A DNA stretch of 64,000 bases, taken from assembly GCF_015547515.1 (NCBI RefSeq), contig NZ_JADMVE010000001.1, positions 124,001-188,000 on the forward strand, given 5' to 3'. Within the stretch, counting starts at the first letter, position 1. Each line of letters begins with the position of its first letter. Position numbers and translations under genes: made by a program. The DNA comes from Eubacterium sp. 1001713B170207_170306_E7. Lineage in GTDB: Bacteria; Bacillota; Clostridia; Eubacteriales; Eubacteriaceae. The notes beneath the pieces were generated by a model that worked only from the letters and a program-made list of their open reading frames with translations, made no database searches and was not told where the DNA came from. Shown piece after piece: positions 16,912-24,658 of this stretch.

Positions 16912-17742
16912 ATGGAGAAGAACGATGCAATCCAGTGGTACCCAGGCCATATGGCCAAGGCCGGCCGGCAGATTCGAGAGAAGCTCAAGCTTATCGATAT
17001 TGTGGTCGAGGTGCTGGATGCCCGCCTGCCTGTAGCCAGCAAGAACCCCGATATCAACCAGTATACCGAGCATAAAAAACACCTGGTGCTGCTGAACAAG
17101 GCTGACCTGGCCGATCCCGACCAGAACCAGAAATGGTTTGATTATCTGAAGGGCCGTGATGGCATTGACGAGGTCATGCTTTATAACGCCTTTGACTCCA
17201 AGAAAAAACCCGAGCTGGTAGCAAAGCTCAGAGGTCTTAACCCCAAGGATAAAAAGCAGCTCAAATGTCTGATCTGTGGAATTCCCAACGTGGGCAAGAG
17301 CACCATCATTAACAGCCTGATCGGCAAGAAGAAGACACAGATCGGGAATAAGCCGGGCGTCACTAAGGGACAACAGTGGCTCACCGCACCCGATGGCCTC
17401 ATGCTGCTCGATACACCCGGTATTCTCTGGCCTAAGTTTGAGGATCCCGAGGTCGGTTTTCACCTGGCCTGGATCGGTTCTATCAAGGATACTGTTTTTG
17501 AAAAAGAAAACATCGCAGCTGACCTGCTCAAATTTCTGGTCGACCATTATCCGCAGGATGTGGCCGCCCTGTACAAAATTGACCTGGATGGCAGAAGCTT
17601 GCCCGAAATCTTCGACGCCATCGCGAAGAGCCGCGGTCTTTTGCTGCGCGGGGGCGAGTACGACTACTTCAGGACCAGCGAAATGCTCCTGAACGACTTT
17701 AAAAACGGAAAGGTTGGGAGAATTACCATTGACCAGCGTTAA
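16912..17742 (+). CDS. rbgA: Ribosome biogenesis GTPase YlqF/RbgA
   Basis: A 276-residue circularly permuted GTPase: the G4 motif NKADL (about residue 62) precedes the G1 P-loop GIPNVGKSTIINSL (about residue 125) and G3 DTPGI. It begins with IQWYPGHMAKA, the family hallmark. RbgA drives a late step of 50S subunit assembly. The C-terminal ~80 residues carry the RNA-binding ANTAR-like region. It overlaps the start of rnhB by 14 bases. Confidence 0.95.
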   Translation: MEKNDAIQWYPGHMAKAGRQIREKLKLIDIVVEVLDARLPVASKNPDINQYTEHKKHLVLLNKADLADPDQNQKWFDYLKGRDGIDEVMLYNAFDSKKKPELVAKLRGLNPKDKKQLKCLICGIPNVGKSTIINSLIGKKKTQIGNKPGVTKGQQWLTAPDGLMLLDTPGILWPKFEDPEVGFHLAWIGSIKDTVFEKENIAADLLKFLVDHYPQDVAALYKIDLDGRSLPEIFDAIAKSRGLLLRGGEYDYFRTSEMLLNDFKNGKVGRITIDQR

Positions 17743-18517
17743 CCCAGAACAAATCGCAAACATGACGGCAAAGGCTGTTAAAGAACTGTGGCAGAGTGCA
17801 GATATCAATGAATATCCTGCCTTGGCACAGATACTTTCACAGGACAGCCGTGCCGTCATTAAAAAACAGGCTCAGACTCTGAAGCGTTATTACGATAAGC
17901 ACTGCGCCATCCTCGAGAAAACCGCCAGGATGAAGGCTTTTGAGCTGCAGTGTTACGACGAGGGCTACCAGATCATCGGCGGTAGCGATGAGGTGGGGCG
18001 TGGCCCATTGGCGGGCCCGGTGGTCTGCGCGGCCGTTATTCTTCCAAAGGATTCAGCGATCATGTACGTGGACGACTCTAAAAAGCTCTCCGCCAAAATG
18101 CGCGAAGCCCTGGATAGGCAGATTCGGGCAGAGGCCCTATCCATTACCGTTGGCCTGCGTACCCCGGAGCAGATTGACGCCATGAATATACTGGAGGCCA
18201 CCAAAAGCGCCATGAGCGAGGCGATCAGCCAGCTGGATCCCCAGCCCGAACTCATGCTTATTGACGCACTCACCATCGAGGCGCAGACCGAAGTCCGCAG
18301 TATCATCCACGGCGATGCTACTTGCTACTCCATTGCTGCGGCCAGCATCGTGGCAAAGGTTTATCGGGATCGGCTTATGCACGAATACCACGCGCAATAC
18401 CCCGAATACGGCTTTGACCGCAACGTGGGATACGGCACTGCTGAGCATATTGCTGCCATTAAAAAGTATGGGCTCACTCCGATCCACAGGCGGTCCTTTG
18501 TCCAGAACTTTGTCTAG
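17729..18517 (+). CDS. rnhB: Ribonuclease HII
   Basis: Contains GSDEVGRGPLAGPV with the first catalytic Asp and Glu, then DDSKKLS, LMIDALTI (third Asp), GDATCYSIAAASIVAKVYRD (fourth Asp) and GYGTAEH. RNase HII cuts RNA in RNA/DNA hybrids and removes misincorporated ribonucleotides. The ~75-residue helical N-terminal extension is usual in Firmicutes RnhB. I choose TTG 17729, eight bases after GGGAG; the TTG at 17714 overlaps that site. The length is then 262 residues. Confidence 0.93.
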   Translation: MTSVNPEQIANMTAKAVKELWQSADINEYPALAQILSQDSRAVIKKQAQTLKRYYDKHCAILEKTARMKAFELQCYDEGYQIIGGSDEVGRGPLAGPVVCAAVILPKDSAIMYVDDSKKLSAKMREALDRQIRAEALSITVGLRTPEQIDAMNILEATKSAMSEAISQLDPQPELMLIDALTIEAQTEVRSIIHGDATCYSIAAASIVAKVYRDRLMHEYHAQYPEYGFDRNVGYGTAEHIAAIKKYGLTPIHRRSFVQNFV

Positions 18518-18532
18518 CGCAAAGCAGGCCTT

Positions 18533-18904
18533 ATGAAGAAATATAATAAACAAAAGGGCGACCATGGCGAAGACATGGCGGCCCGCTACCTGCAAGCCAA
18601 AGGTCATGTGATCCTGACGCGCAATTACCGGAAAAAAACCGGGGAAATCGATCTGATCAGCCAGATTGGAGAGACTGTGGTCTTTACCGAAGTCAAGCTG
18701 CGTACCACTGAGGCTTACGGCACCCCGGCTCAGGCTGTGGACTATCGCCGGCAGCAGCGGCTCGCCAAAACTGCCTTGTGGTATCTGCAGGAGAATGATC
18801 TTTTTAACTGGAATGCACGGTTTGATGTGGTCGAGATATTGGGAAGCCTCGAAAGGGGATATACGGTTAACCATATCGAGAATGCGTTTTTAATTACCGC
18901 ATAA
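18533..18904 (+). CDS. UPF0102 (YraN) family endonuclease-like protein
   Basis: A 123-residue protein with the restriction-endonuclease-like motif of YraN: GEDMAARYL, NYRKKTGEIDLI (Asp) and VVFTEVKLR (E-x-K). It follows rnhB, the usual position in Firmicutes, and ends the operon at a hairpin. Biochemical function is not established; a role in DNA repair or recombination is suspected for the family. Confidence 0.88.
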   Translation: MKKYNKQKGDHGEDMAARYLQAKGHVILTRNYRKKTGEIDLISQIGETVVFTEVKLRTTEAYGTPAQAVDYRRQQRLAKTALWYLQENDLFNWNARFDVVEILGSLERGYTVNHIENAFLITA

Positions 18905-18917
18905 AGGGTAAAAAAAG

Positions 18918-18942
18918 AAAGCAGACAAAACTGCCTGCTTTT
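18918..18942 (+). terminator. Terminator after the rplS-yraN operon
   Basis: AAAGCAG pairs with CTGCTTT, followed by T residues. It may work in both directions because the next gene is convergent. Confidence 0.65.
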
Positions 18943-18965
18943 AATGCTGATTTTCCATAGAGGCT

Positions 18966-19286
18966 TTATTTCCCGTCATCCGCAGAAATCAGGAAGGTGT
19001 TGCCGGAGTAGGTGCCTTTGCTCTCCTTGTTCTGGAGCTTGAGATAGTCAATGTGCATGGGTTCATAGTCGAATTTTTCCACAATGGCATCGATGAGCTC
19101 GTAGATATCGGAGATTTCATCCTCAGAAGGACGTTCGGCGAAAATATTGGCCTTTTCGATAAGCTTATCCTTCAAGGCATCTAAAACTTCTGCATCACTA
19201 AGAATTTTGTAATCACAGCTTCTGCCGCTTTCTCGAATGATATCAGGGATTTTGTCTCGTACTAATTTGTTATATTCGTGTTTCAT
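18966..19286 (-). CDS. MazG-like NTP pyrophosphatase-fold protein
   Basis: A 106-residue all-alpha protein beginning YNKLVRDKIPDIIRESG, the signature of small phosphoribosyl-ATP pyrophosphatase/MazG-related proteins. The acidic helix set ERPSEDEISDIYELIDAI can coordinate magnesium. It is monocistronic with TATAAT and GAGGTGAT just upstream. Members are thought to hydrolyse non-canonical nucleoside triphosphates; the substrate here is unknown. Confidence 0.75.
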   Translation of the reverse strand: MKHEYNKLVRDKIPDIIRESGRSCDYKILSDAEVLDALKDKLIEKANIFAERPSEDEISDIYELIDAIVEKFDYEPMHIDYLKLQNKESKGTYSGNTFLISADDGK

Positions 19287-19362
19287 ATCATCACCTCGGT
19301 ATTATTATATCCTATTTGGGGTATATTTAAAACAGATCATCTCCAAAAACGCAATATTTTCT

Positions 19363-19392
19363 CTTTTTGACCCGTCAAAAAGGGCTTATAAT
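19363..19392 (+). promoter_or_regulatory. Perfect palindrome over the ZIP-transporter promoter
   Basis: CTTTTTGAC (19363-19371) and GTCAAAAAG (19374-19382) are perfect 9 bp arms with a 2 bp centre, directly upstream of TATAAT (19387-19392). The -35 region lies inside the palindrome, so a bound dimer would block RNA polymerase. A metal-responsive repressor is a reasonable guess because the gene encodes a metal transporter. Confidence 0.6.
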
Positions 19393-19425
19393 TAAGATAA
19401 TACGAAGAAAACAACAGGAGTTCTT

Positions 19426-20193
19426 ATGATACAGATCTATTTTGGCGTTTTAGTAGCCGCTGCTATGATGCTAGTGGGCGGCTATATATTTGTCACCTTA
19501 AACAAAAAATATCCAAAAAGCATTGGTCTTTTGCTGGGCTTGTCCGGCGGTTTACTGCTGGGCATTATCTTTTTTGGCATCATTCCCGAGGCTCACGAAA
19601 TCCTGGAGGAAGCCTTCGACGCTCCGCTGTGGGTCGTGGCGGCGGCCTTGACCGGCGGAGCCCTTTTTATTATTCTGTTTGAAAAAATGATCCCGGTTCA
19701 GCACCATCATGATCTGGTGCCTGGCGAGCGGGAACATCATGGACATCATCAGCTTGTGTATATTATTCTAGCGGCTTTTGGGTTCCACAGTCTTTTTGAG
19801 CTTTTATCCATTCTGGTTGCAGGAAATGCAGATCTGGTGCTGGCCTGGTTTATGATCATTGTCATTGGTCTACACAATATTCCCATTGGTTTTGTCATCA
19901 TCGCCCAGCTTGAAACCCTTGAATGCAGTCAGAAAAAATGTCTTCTGCTCATCGGTGGATTAGCCGTGGCAGAGACTTTGCTGGCTGTTGTCTGTTATTT
20001 GATTTTAATGCCATTTATTACAACTGCATTTCAGGGGGTTCTTCTTGCCATGACCGGCGGCATCATGCTCTATTTGGTATTTGACGAGCTGCTCCCCAAA
20101 ATCTACTTGGATGAGGAACAGCACCATGTCAACTATATGATCATCCTGGGCGTGCTGCTCATGTATGTCTTTCTCCAGCTCGCGGGACATTAA
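19426..20193 (+). CDS. ZIP-family divalent metal transporter
   Basis: A 255-residue membrane protein with about eight helices. A histidine-rich cytoplasmic loop (HHHDLVPGEREHHGHHQ, residues ~91-107) and the conserved HNIPIG of helix IV (normally HNxPEG) form the metal-binding parts of ZIP permeases. Likely substrates are zinc, iron or manganese. It starts at ATG 19426 after ACAGGAG. Ile replaces the usual Glu of HNxPEG, so metal preference may differ. Its stop codon lies in the loop of its terminator hairpin. Confidence 0.82.
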   Translation: MIQIYFGVLVAAAMMLVGGYIFVTLNKKYPKSIGLLLGLSGGLLLGIIFFGIIPEAHEILEEAFDAPLWVVAAALTGGALFIILFEKMIPVQHHHDLVPGEREHHGHHQLVYIILAAFGFHSLFELLSILVAGNADLVLAWFMIIVIGLHNIPIGFVIIAQLETLECSQKKCLLLIGGLAVAETLLAVVCYLILMPFITTAFQGVLLAMTGGIMLYLVFDELLPKIYLDEEQHHVNYMIILGVLLMYVFLQLAGH

Positions 20194-20206
20194 AAATCCC
20201 GCTTTT
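20182..20206 (+). terminator. Terminator overlapping the end of the ZIP gene
   Basis: GCGGGA (20182-20187) pairs with TCCCGC (20197-20202), followed by four T. The stop codon is in the loop. Confidence 0.65.
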
Positions 20207-20210
20207 ACAC

Positions 20211-20482
20211 CTGGAAAACCAGATGAGGTGGAATCACCTTTATGCCGCCAGAGGGGCGGCGTCTTTTACCCAAGTAGTGAAAAGACGTTCTGCGGGAAGC
20301 AAAGAATCAATTTAGAACTATTTTTGAATTTGATTTTTTTCGCGTTGATGACCGGCTGTTAAAAAAGAGCTTTGATTCCAGACCGCATTTGACAGCGTCA
20401 GGACCCTTTTGTCCGTGGCAGAGCATTGAGATTCTCCACGGCCAAATCTTTTATATAATCTGAGCCTTCAGGGCTCTTTTTT
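20211..20482 (+). ncRNA. Candidate structured RNA of unknown family between the ZIP gene and glpK
   Basis: This gene-free stretch is a chain of hairpins: CTGG/CCAG (20211-20222), AGGTG/CACCT (20226-20239), GCCGCC/GGCGGC (20244-20260), GTCTTTT/AAAAGAC (20261-20286), GTTCT/AGAAC (20287-20319), GGAC/GTCC (20401-20414) and CCGTGG/CCACGG (about 20413-20441). GGAATCA (20230-20236) can also pair with TGATTCC (about 20383-20389). A terminator (GAGCC/GGCTC plus eight T) ends it near 20482. I do not recognise a known riboswitch, tmRNA, SRP or RNase P core. The strand is inferred from the terminator. Confidence 0.4.
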
Positions 20483-20562
20483 TCTTGTTCTAAAAAAAAT
20501 AAAATGCAAATTTAACAAGTGTTTATCAGCGTTTCAGCGGGATAGATTTTGATTTTCTAAAA

Positions 20563-20599
20563 AACAAGCGTTTACAAATCTGATTTTATGATATACAAT
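20563..20599 (+). promoter_or_regulatory. glpK promoter with a catabolite-repression (cre)-like site
   Basis: TTTACA (20571-20576) and TACAAT (20594-20599) are 17 bp apart. The complement of 20563-20576 reads TGTAAACGCTTGTT, close to the CcpA site consensus and overlapping the -35. This suggests carbon catabolite repression of glycerol kinase. Confidence 0.6.
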
Positions 20600-20639
20600 T
20601 TTGAAAAGATAATTTATGAGTTATTAGGAGGTTGTAAGT

Positions 20640-22124
20640 ATGAGTAAGTATATTTTGGTTATGGACCAGGGAACCACTGGTTCAAGGGGGATTGTGTACA
20701 ACGAACAGGGGAAAGCCATTGCGCTGGATTACGAAGAATACGAACAGTTCTTCCCGCAGTCTGGCTGGTGGGATCAGAGTGGTCTGACTGTTTGGAATGT
20801 GACCTTGAAAACCGCGCGCAACGCTATCAAGAAAGCCGGTCTGGAAGGAAAAGACATCTCTGCTATCGGTATTACCAACCAGCGTGAAACCACCACCTTG
20901 TGGGATAAGAACACTGGCGTGCCAGTGCACAACTCCATTGTCTGGGGCTGCCGTCGTACTACCGAAATTTGTCAGGGTCTGATCGAAAAGGGCTATAACG
21001 ATATGGTCAATAAAAAGACAGGTCTTGTAATCGACCCCACCTATTCGGCTACCAAGATCCGCTGGGTTTTAGACAATGTGCCGGCAGCCCAGGAAAAAGC
21101 CGAAAACGGCGATCTGCTCTTTGGCACCATTGATTCCTGGCTGCTGTGGAACCTGACAAAGGGCAAGGTACACGCCACCGATTATTCCAACGCGGCCCGT
21201 ACCATGGTCTTTAATTCCTACGACCTGAAATGGGACGACGAGCTTATGGACATGCTGGATCTGCCCTGGAAGATCTTCCCGGAAGTCAAGGAATCCGTAG
21301 GCCTCTTTGGCTACGCCGACCCTGAATGGTTTGGCGCTGAAATCCCAATCACCGGGATTGCCGGCGACCAGTCCGCCGCTTTGTTTGGACAGGCCTGTTT
21401 TGAAGAAGGAACCGCGAAAAATACCTACGGCACCAGCGCCGTTCCGCTCATGTTTACGGGCGACAAAGCACCGGAAACCGAAAAAGGCCTGCTGACCGTT
21501 GCCTGGGGCAAGGACGGCAAGGTCAAATACTCCATGGGCGCCAGCATTCTCATCGCTGGACAGGTTATCCAGTGGCTGCGCGATAAGGTTAACATCTGTG
21601 AAAAAGCAGCGGACACCGAAGCTATGGCCGAAAGCATTCCGGACAACGGCGGCCTGTACTTTGTACCAGCCTTCACCGGCCTGGGTGCGCCGCACTGGAA
21701 CATGAACGCTCGCGGCATGATGATTGGGATCACCGCTGCCACCACCAAGGAACAAATGGCCCGCGCGGCCCTCGAATCCATGGCGTACCAGACCCGCGAC
21801 CTGCTCGAAGAAATGGAACGGAACTCCGGCGTCAAGCTCAAAGAGTTGAAAGTCGACGGCGGCGCCGCCCAAAACGATTTCCTCATGCAGTTCCAGGCCG
21901 ATATCCTGAACTGTAATGTTATAAGACCAAAAGATATTGAAACCACCGCCCTTGGCGCCTGCTACCTGGCTGGTCTGGGCTGCGGCATTTTCGAAAACGA
22001 AGACCAGATCAAGGCCCTGTGGGAAGCCGACCGCGTCTTTACCCCGCAGATGGACGAAGCGACACGCGAAGCCCTGTACGCCCAGTGGTGTAAAGCCGTC
22101 GAAAAATCAAAAGACTGGCTCTAA
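20640..22124 (+). CDS. glpK: Glycerol kinase
   Basis: A 494-residue FGGY kinase of standard GlpK length. It shows DQGTTGSRGIVY at the phosphate-binding start, FPQSGWWDQ, TNQRETTTLWDK, GTIDSWLLWNLTKG, GIAGDQSAALFGQ and KVDGGAAQNDFLMQFQADIL, all diagnostic of glycerol kinases. It makes sn-glycerol-3-phosphate from glycerol and ATP in the cytoplasm. The start ATG 20640 follows AGGAGG. Its own terminator separates it from glpP. No glycerol facilitator gene is in view. Confidence 0.96.
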   Translation: MSKYILVMDQGTTGSRGIVYNEQGKAIALDYEEYEQFFPQSGWWDQSGLTVWNVTLKTARNAIKKAGLEGKDISAIGITNQRETTTLWDKNTGVPVHNSIVWGCRRTTEICQGLIEKGYNDMVNKKTGLVIDPTYSATKIRWVLDNVPAAQEKAENGDLLFGTIDSWLLWNLTKGKVHATDYSNAARTMVFNSYDLKWDDELMDMLDLPWKIFPEVKESVGLFGYADPEWFGAEIPITGIAGDQSAALFGQACFEEGTAKNTYGTSAVPLMFTGDKAPETEKGLLTVAWGKDGKVKYSMGASILIAGQVIQWLRDKVNICEKAADTEAMAESIPDNGGLYFVPAFTGLGAPHWNMNARGMMIGITAATTKEQMARAALESMAYQTRDLLEEMERNSGVKLKELKVDGGAAQNDFLMQFQADILNCNVIRPKDIETTALGACYLAGLGCGIFENEDQIKALWEADRVFTPQMDEATREALYAQWCKAVEKSKDWL

Positions 22125-22126
22125 AA

Positions 22127-22148
22127 AAAGCCCTTCGGGGCTTTTTTT
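22127..22148 (+). terminator. Terminator after glpK
   Basis: AAAGCCC, a TTCG-type loop and GGGGCTTT form a stable hairpin followed by seven T. Confidence 0.85.
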
Positions 22149-22214
22149 ATTTTTAAATTTTCTGTTGACGCTTTCATTTTTCTGTGATAATATTTAGACA
22201 ATTGGTGAGTGACT

Positions 22215-22769
22215 ATGAATAAAATTGACTTTGAAAAATTTCAAATGATTCCGTCCATACGGCGGCTTAATGACCTTGAGTTCGCGCTTAAGAGCGCGCG
22301 GGACATTGTCCTTCTGACTGAAGCCAACATCGCCAATTTGCAGTCCCTGGTGGAGATGGTCCACCAAAATGGCAAGGACGCCTGGGTAAACCTGGAGCTT
22401 CTCGGAGGCTTTGGACGGGACCAGGTGGGCATGAAGCTGTTGAAAAACTATTACAAGGTGGACGGCGTGATGTCGACCGACAGTACCAAGCTCGGCATGG
22501 CCAGGCGGTGCGGCTTGGTAACCGTACAGCGTTTCTTCATTGTCGATTCAAGGGGCTTTGACACCAGCCTGAGGATTCTGGAATCCGCTAAGGTCGACGC
22601 AGCCGAAGTGCTGCCCGCCGTAGCGGCCCTCGGTTTTATCGACGAGCTGAAACGGATATCCCGGATTCCGCTGTTGGCAGGAGGCTTTATCCAGACCGCT
22701 GAGATGATCGAAAAGGTACAGCGTGCCGGTTTCGCAGGCATCACCATCAGCAAAAAGGCTTTCTGGTAA
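22215..22769 (+). CDS. glpP: Glycerol-3-phosphate-responsive antiterminator GlpP
   Basis: A 184-residue protein matching the GlpP family over its whole length: IPSIRRLNDLEFAL, VNLELLGGFGRDQVGMKLL, DGVMSTDSTKLGMARRCGL, QRFFIVDSRG, and the C-terminal PLLAGGFIQTAEMI. GlpP binds the leader RNA of glycerol genes when glycerol-3-phosphate is present and lets transcription pass a terminator. The ATG at 22215 follows GGTGAG; the GTG six bases earlier overlaps it. A matching leader terminator lies 45 bases downstream of its stop. Confidence 0.93.
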   Translation: MNKIDFEKFQMIPSIRRLNDLEFALKSARDIVLLTEANIANLQSLVEMVHQNGKDAWVNLELLGGFGRDQVGMKLLKNYYKVDGVMSTDSTKLGMARRCGLVTVQRFFIVDSRGFDTSLRILESAKVDAAEVLPAVAALGFIDELKRISRIPLLAGGFIQTAEMIEKVQRAGFAGITISKKAFW

Positions 22770-22813
22770 ACTTTTAAAAACAAAATAATCATGCATGGAT
22801 GGTTTTTGGTGAG

Positions 22814-22880
22814 TCCTGCTTAATAGACACACAGTGCACAGGGGGTGTAAGACTGTGGGTTTATTAAGCAGGATTTTTTT
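22814..22880 (+). promoter_or_regulatory. GlpP-type leader terminator controlling the polyol operon
   Basis: TCCTGCTTAATA (22814-22825) and TATTAAGCAGGA (22862-22873) form a 12 bp stem with a 36-base loop, followed by a run of T. It lies between glpP and the FGGY kinase gene. Leader terminators of this kind are the targets of GlpP in Bacillus glp operons. The loop holds a second imperfect pairing (ACACAGT/ACTGTGG). Read-through would require GlpP with glycerol-3-phosphate or a similar ligand. Confidence 0.75.
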
Positions 22881-22979
22881 CGTATTATTTTGGGGGACCG
22901 GACCTGCAGACAGGCCCGGGAAATTGTGAACCATCGGCTAGAAGCCGAAAATATAGATCCATGAAAGGGGTTAAAAACA

Positions 22980-24479
22980 ATGGGAAAATATTTACTTGGT
23001 TTAGACAACGGGGGGACAATGACAAAGGCGGCGCTGTACGACCTGAACGGTAAGGAAATCGCGGTTTCCAGCCGGAAAACAGAAATGTACCAGCCAGCGC
23101 CTGGTTTTACCGAAAGAGATTGTGAAGAAATGTGGGCCGCCAATGTGGGCGCTATCCGCGCAGTGCTGGAGCAGTCCAGCATCAGCGGTGAGGAAGTGCT
23201 GGGCGTGGCCGCCACTGGCCACGGCAACGGCATGTACCTTATGGGGTATGATGGGAGAGCGTCGTACAACGGCATGATCTCTACCGACTCCAGAGGCAAG
23301 CAGTACGCCATCGACTGGATGAAGGACGGCACCTTTGAAAAAATCCTGCCAAAAACCATGCAGTCTGTATGGGCTGGCCAGCCGACCACGCTGCTCCGCT
23401 GGTTCATGGACAACCGCCCGGACGTATTGGAAAACACTCAGTGGATTTTCATGTGCAAGGACTATATCCGCTATAAGCTGACCGGAGAAGCCTACGGAGA
23501 AATCGCTGATATGTCCGGCTCCAGCCTCATGAACGTCCGCGACGTCTGCTACGACAAAGACCTGTTGGCCGACATGGGCCTCGAGAGCATTTATGACAAG
23601 TTGCCGCCGCTCAAGTATTCCGGCGAAATCTGCGGCTATATCACCGAGGACGTGGCAGGGCTGACCGGCCTAAAGGCTGGAACACCAGTGGCCGGCGGCT
23701 GTATGGACATCCACGCCTCCGCCATGGCGGTGGGCATCACCGACGAAGAAAAAATGTGTGTGGTGGCAGGGACCTGGAGCATTAACGAGTACATCAGCAA
23801 AAAGCCAGTGGTGGATAAGGACCTGTTCATGACCTCAATCTACACCATGCCGGGCTACTGGATGATCCTGGAAGGCAGCCCGACCTCCGCCAGCAACCTC
23901 GAGTGGTTCCTGGCAGAGATTTTGAAGGACGTAAACCTGGGAGACAAGGACATCTACGAATACTCCAACCAGTGTGTGGATGGCATTGGCGACCAGGACT
24001 GCGGCGTGGTATTTCTGCCCTTCCTGTTCGGCAGCAATGTGAACATCAACGCCAAGGGCGCCTTTATCGGTCTCCAGTCCTGGCACACCCGCGAAAACCT
24101 GCTGCGCGCAGTTTACGAGGGCATTGTGTTTTGCCACAAATACCACATCGAAAAGCTGCTCAAGTTCAGAGACCAGCCCAAGATGATCCGTATGGCCGGC
24201 GGCGTCGCCAAATCCGAAATCTGGGTTCAGATGTTTGCCGATATCCTGCAGGTGCCTATTGAAGTGGCCAGAAGCCAGGAGCTTGGCGCCTTAGGCTCAG
24301 CCATCTGCGCCGGTATCGCCACCGGAACCTTTGATTCCTTCCAGTCCGCATCTGAGTCCATGGTCGACATCATGTACACCGCCGAACCAAACCCGGAAAA
24401 ATTTGCCGACTACGACAAAAAATACGCGCGGTACAAAAAAGTCATCGAAGCCCTGGACCCGATCTGGGACGAATATTGA
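22980..24479 (+). CDS. FGGY-family sugar/polyol kinase (xylulose/erythritol-kinase-like)
   Basis: A 499-residue kinase distinct from the GlpK upstream. It has the phosphate loop GLDNGGTMTKAALYD, GHGNGMYL, the Asp of GGCMDIHASAMAVG and the adenosine motif MAGGVAKSEIW. The sequence is closer to L-xylulose, erythritol and other polyol kinases than to GlpK, but the substrate cannot be read out. It is the first gene of a six-gene cluster with SDR, GlpA-like, GlpB-like, DUF1667 and aldolase genes. It starts at ATG 22980 behind GAAAGGGG. The leader terminator puts it under probable GlpP control. Confidence 0.85.
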   Translation: MGKYLLGLDNGGTMTKAALYDLNGKEIAVSSRKTEMYQPAPGFTERDCEEMWAANVGAIRAVLEQSSISGEEVLGVAATGHGNGMYLMGYDGRASYNGMISTDSRGKQYAIDWMKDGTFEKILPKTMQSVWAGQPTTLLRWFMDNRPDVLENTQWIFMCKDYIRYKLTGEAYGEIADMSGSSLMNVRDVCYDKDLLADMGLESIYDKLPPLKYSGEICGYITEDVAGLTGLKAGTPVAGGCMDIHASAMAVGITDEEKMCVVAGTWSINEYISKKPVVDKDLFMTSIYTMPGYWMILEGSPTSASNLEWFLAEILKDVNLGDKDIYEYSNQCVDGIGDQDCGVVFLPFLFGSNVNINAKGAFIGLQSWHTRENLLRAVYEGIVFCHKYHIEKLLKFRDQPKMIRMAGGVAKSEIWVQMFADILQVPIEVARSQELGALGSAICAGIATGTFDSFQSASESMVDIMYTAEPNPEKFADYDKKYARYKKVIEALDPIWDEY

Positions 24480-24528
24480 GAAGCTTCGGACGGAAAAGTG
24501 AATTTTTGGTTGAGGTAAAATTTAAGCC

Positions 24529-24638
24529 AGGAGATGGGGCGCCGAATCGGCATCTCATCTCCTCACAGTAAGAATTGAAAATTGAAAATGGAAAGGCGCA
24601 GCGTCAAGCGGCCCGCTTTCCACTTTCAATTTTCAATT
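24529..24638. repeat. Two inverted repeats between the kinase and SDR genes
   Basis: The first, AGGAGATG (24529-24536) with CATCTCCT (24556-24563), encloses a GCCG/CGGC stem. The second has 23 bp arms at 24573-24595 and 24616-24638 (rich in AATTGAAAATTGAAAATGG) that match at 22 of 23 positions around a 20-base GC-rich loop. No long T run follows. The AATTGAAAA-type arms look like a small dispersed repeat element; an RNA-stability or processing role in the operon is possible. Confidence 0.65.
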
Positions 24639-24658
24639 GACAAAGAAGGGGTGCAAAA

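Noticed and set aside
16819-17859. 346-residue ORF on the minus strand
   Set aside because: It lies antisense to rbgA, with no ribosome site and no recognisable domain; rbgA is certain. A long antisense frame is a by-product of codon bias.
18137-18874. 245-residue ORF antisense to rnhB and yraN
   Set aside because: Spans two certain genes on the opposite strand and has no ribosome site.
20165-20362. 65-residue ORF starting in the ZIP gene end
   Set aside because: Runs through the terminator and the hairpin chain, low-complexity product, no ribosome site. RNA structure explains the region better.
20211-20482. T-box, cobalamin or manganese riboswitch, tmRNA or SRP RNA
   Set aside because: GGTGGAAT and GGGAAGC recall fragments of T-box and cobalamin cores, but the remaining conserved segments are missing and the region ends in a terminator far from a related gene.
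21069-21872. 267-residue ORF antisense to glpK
   Set aside because: Shadow of the strongly biased glpK codons; it shows no family features.
24529-24638. Insertion sequence ends
   Set aside because: The inverted repeats enclose only a 20-base loop, without transposase or target duplication.
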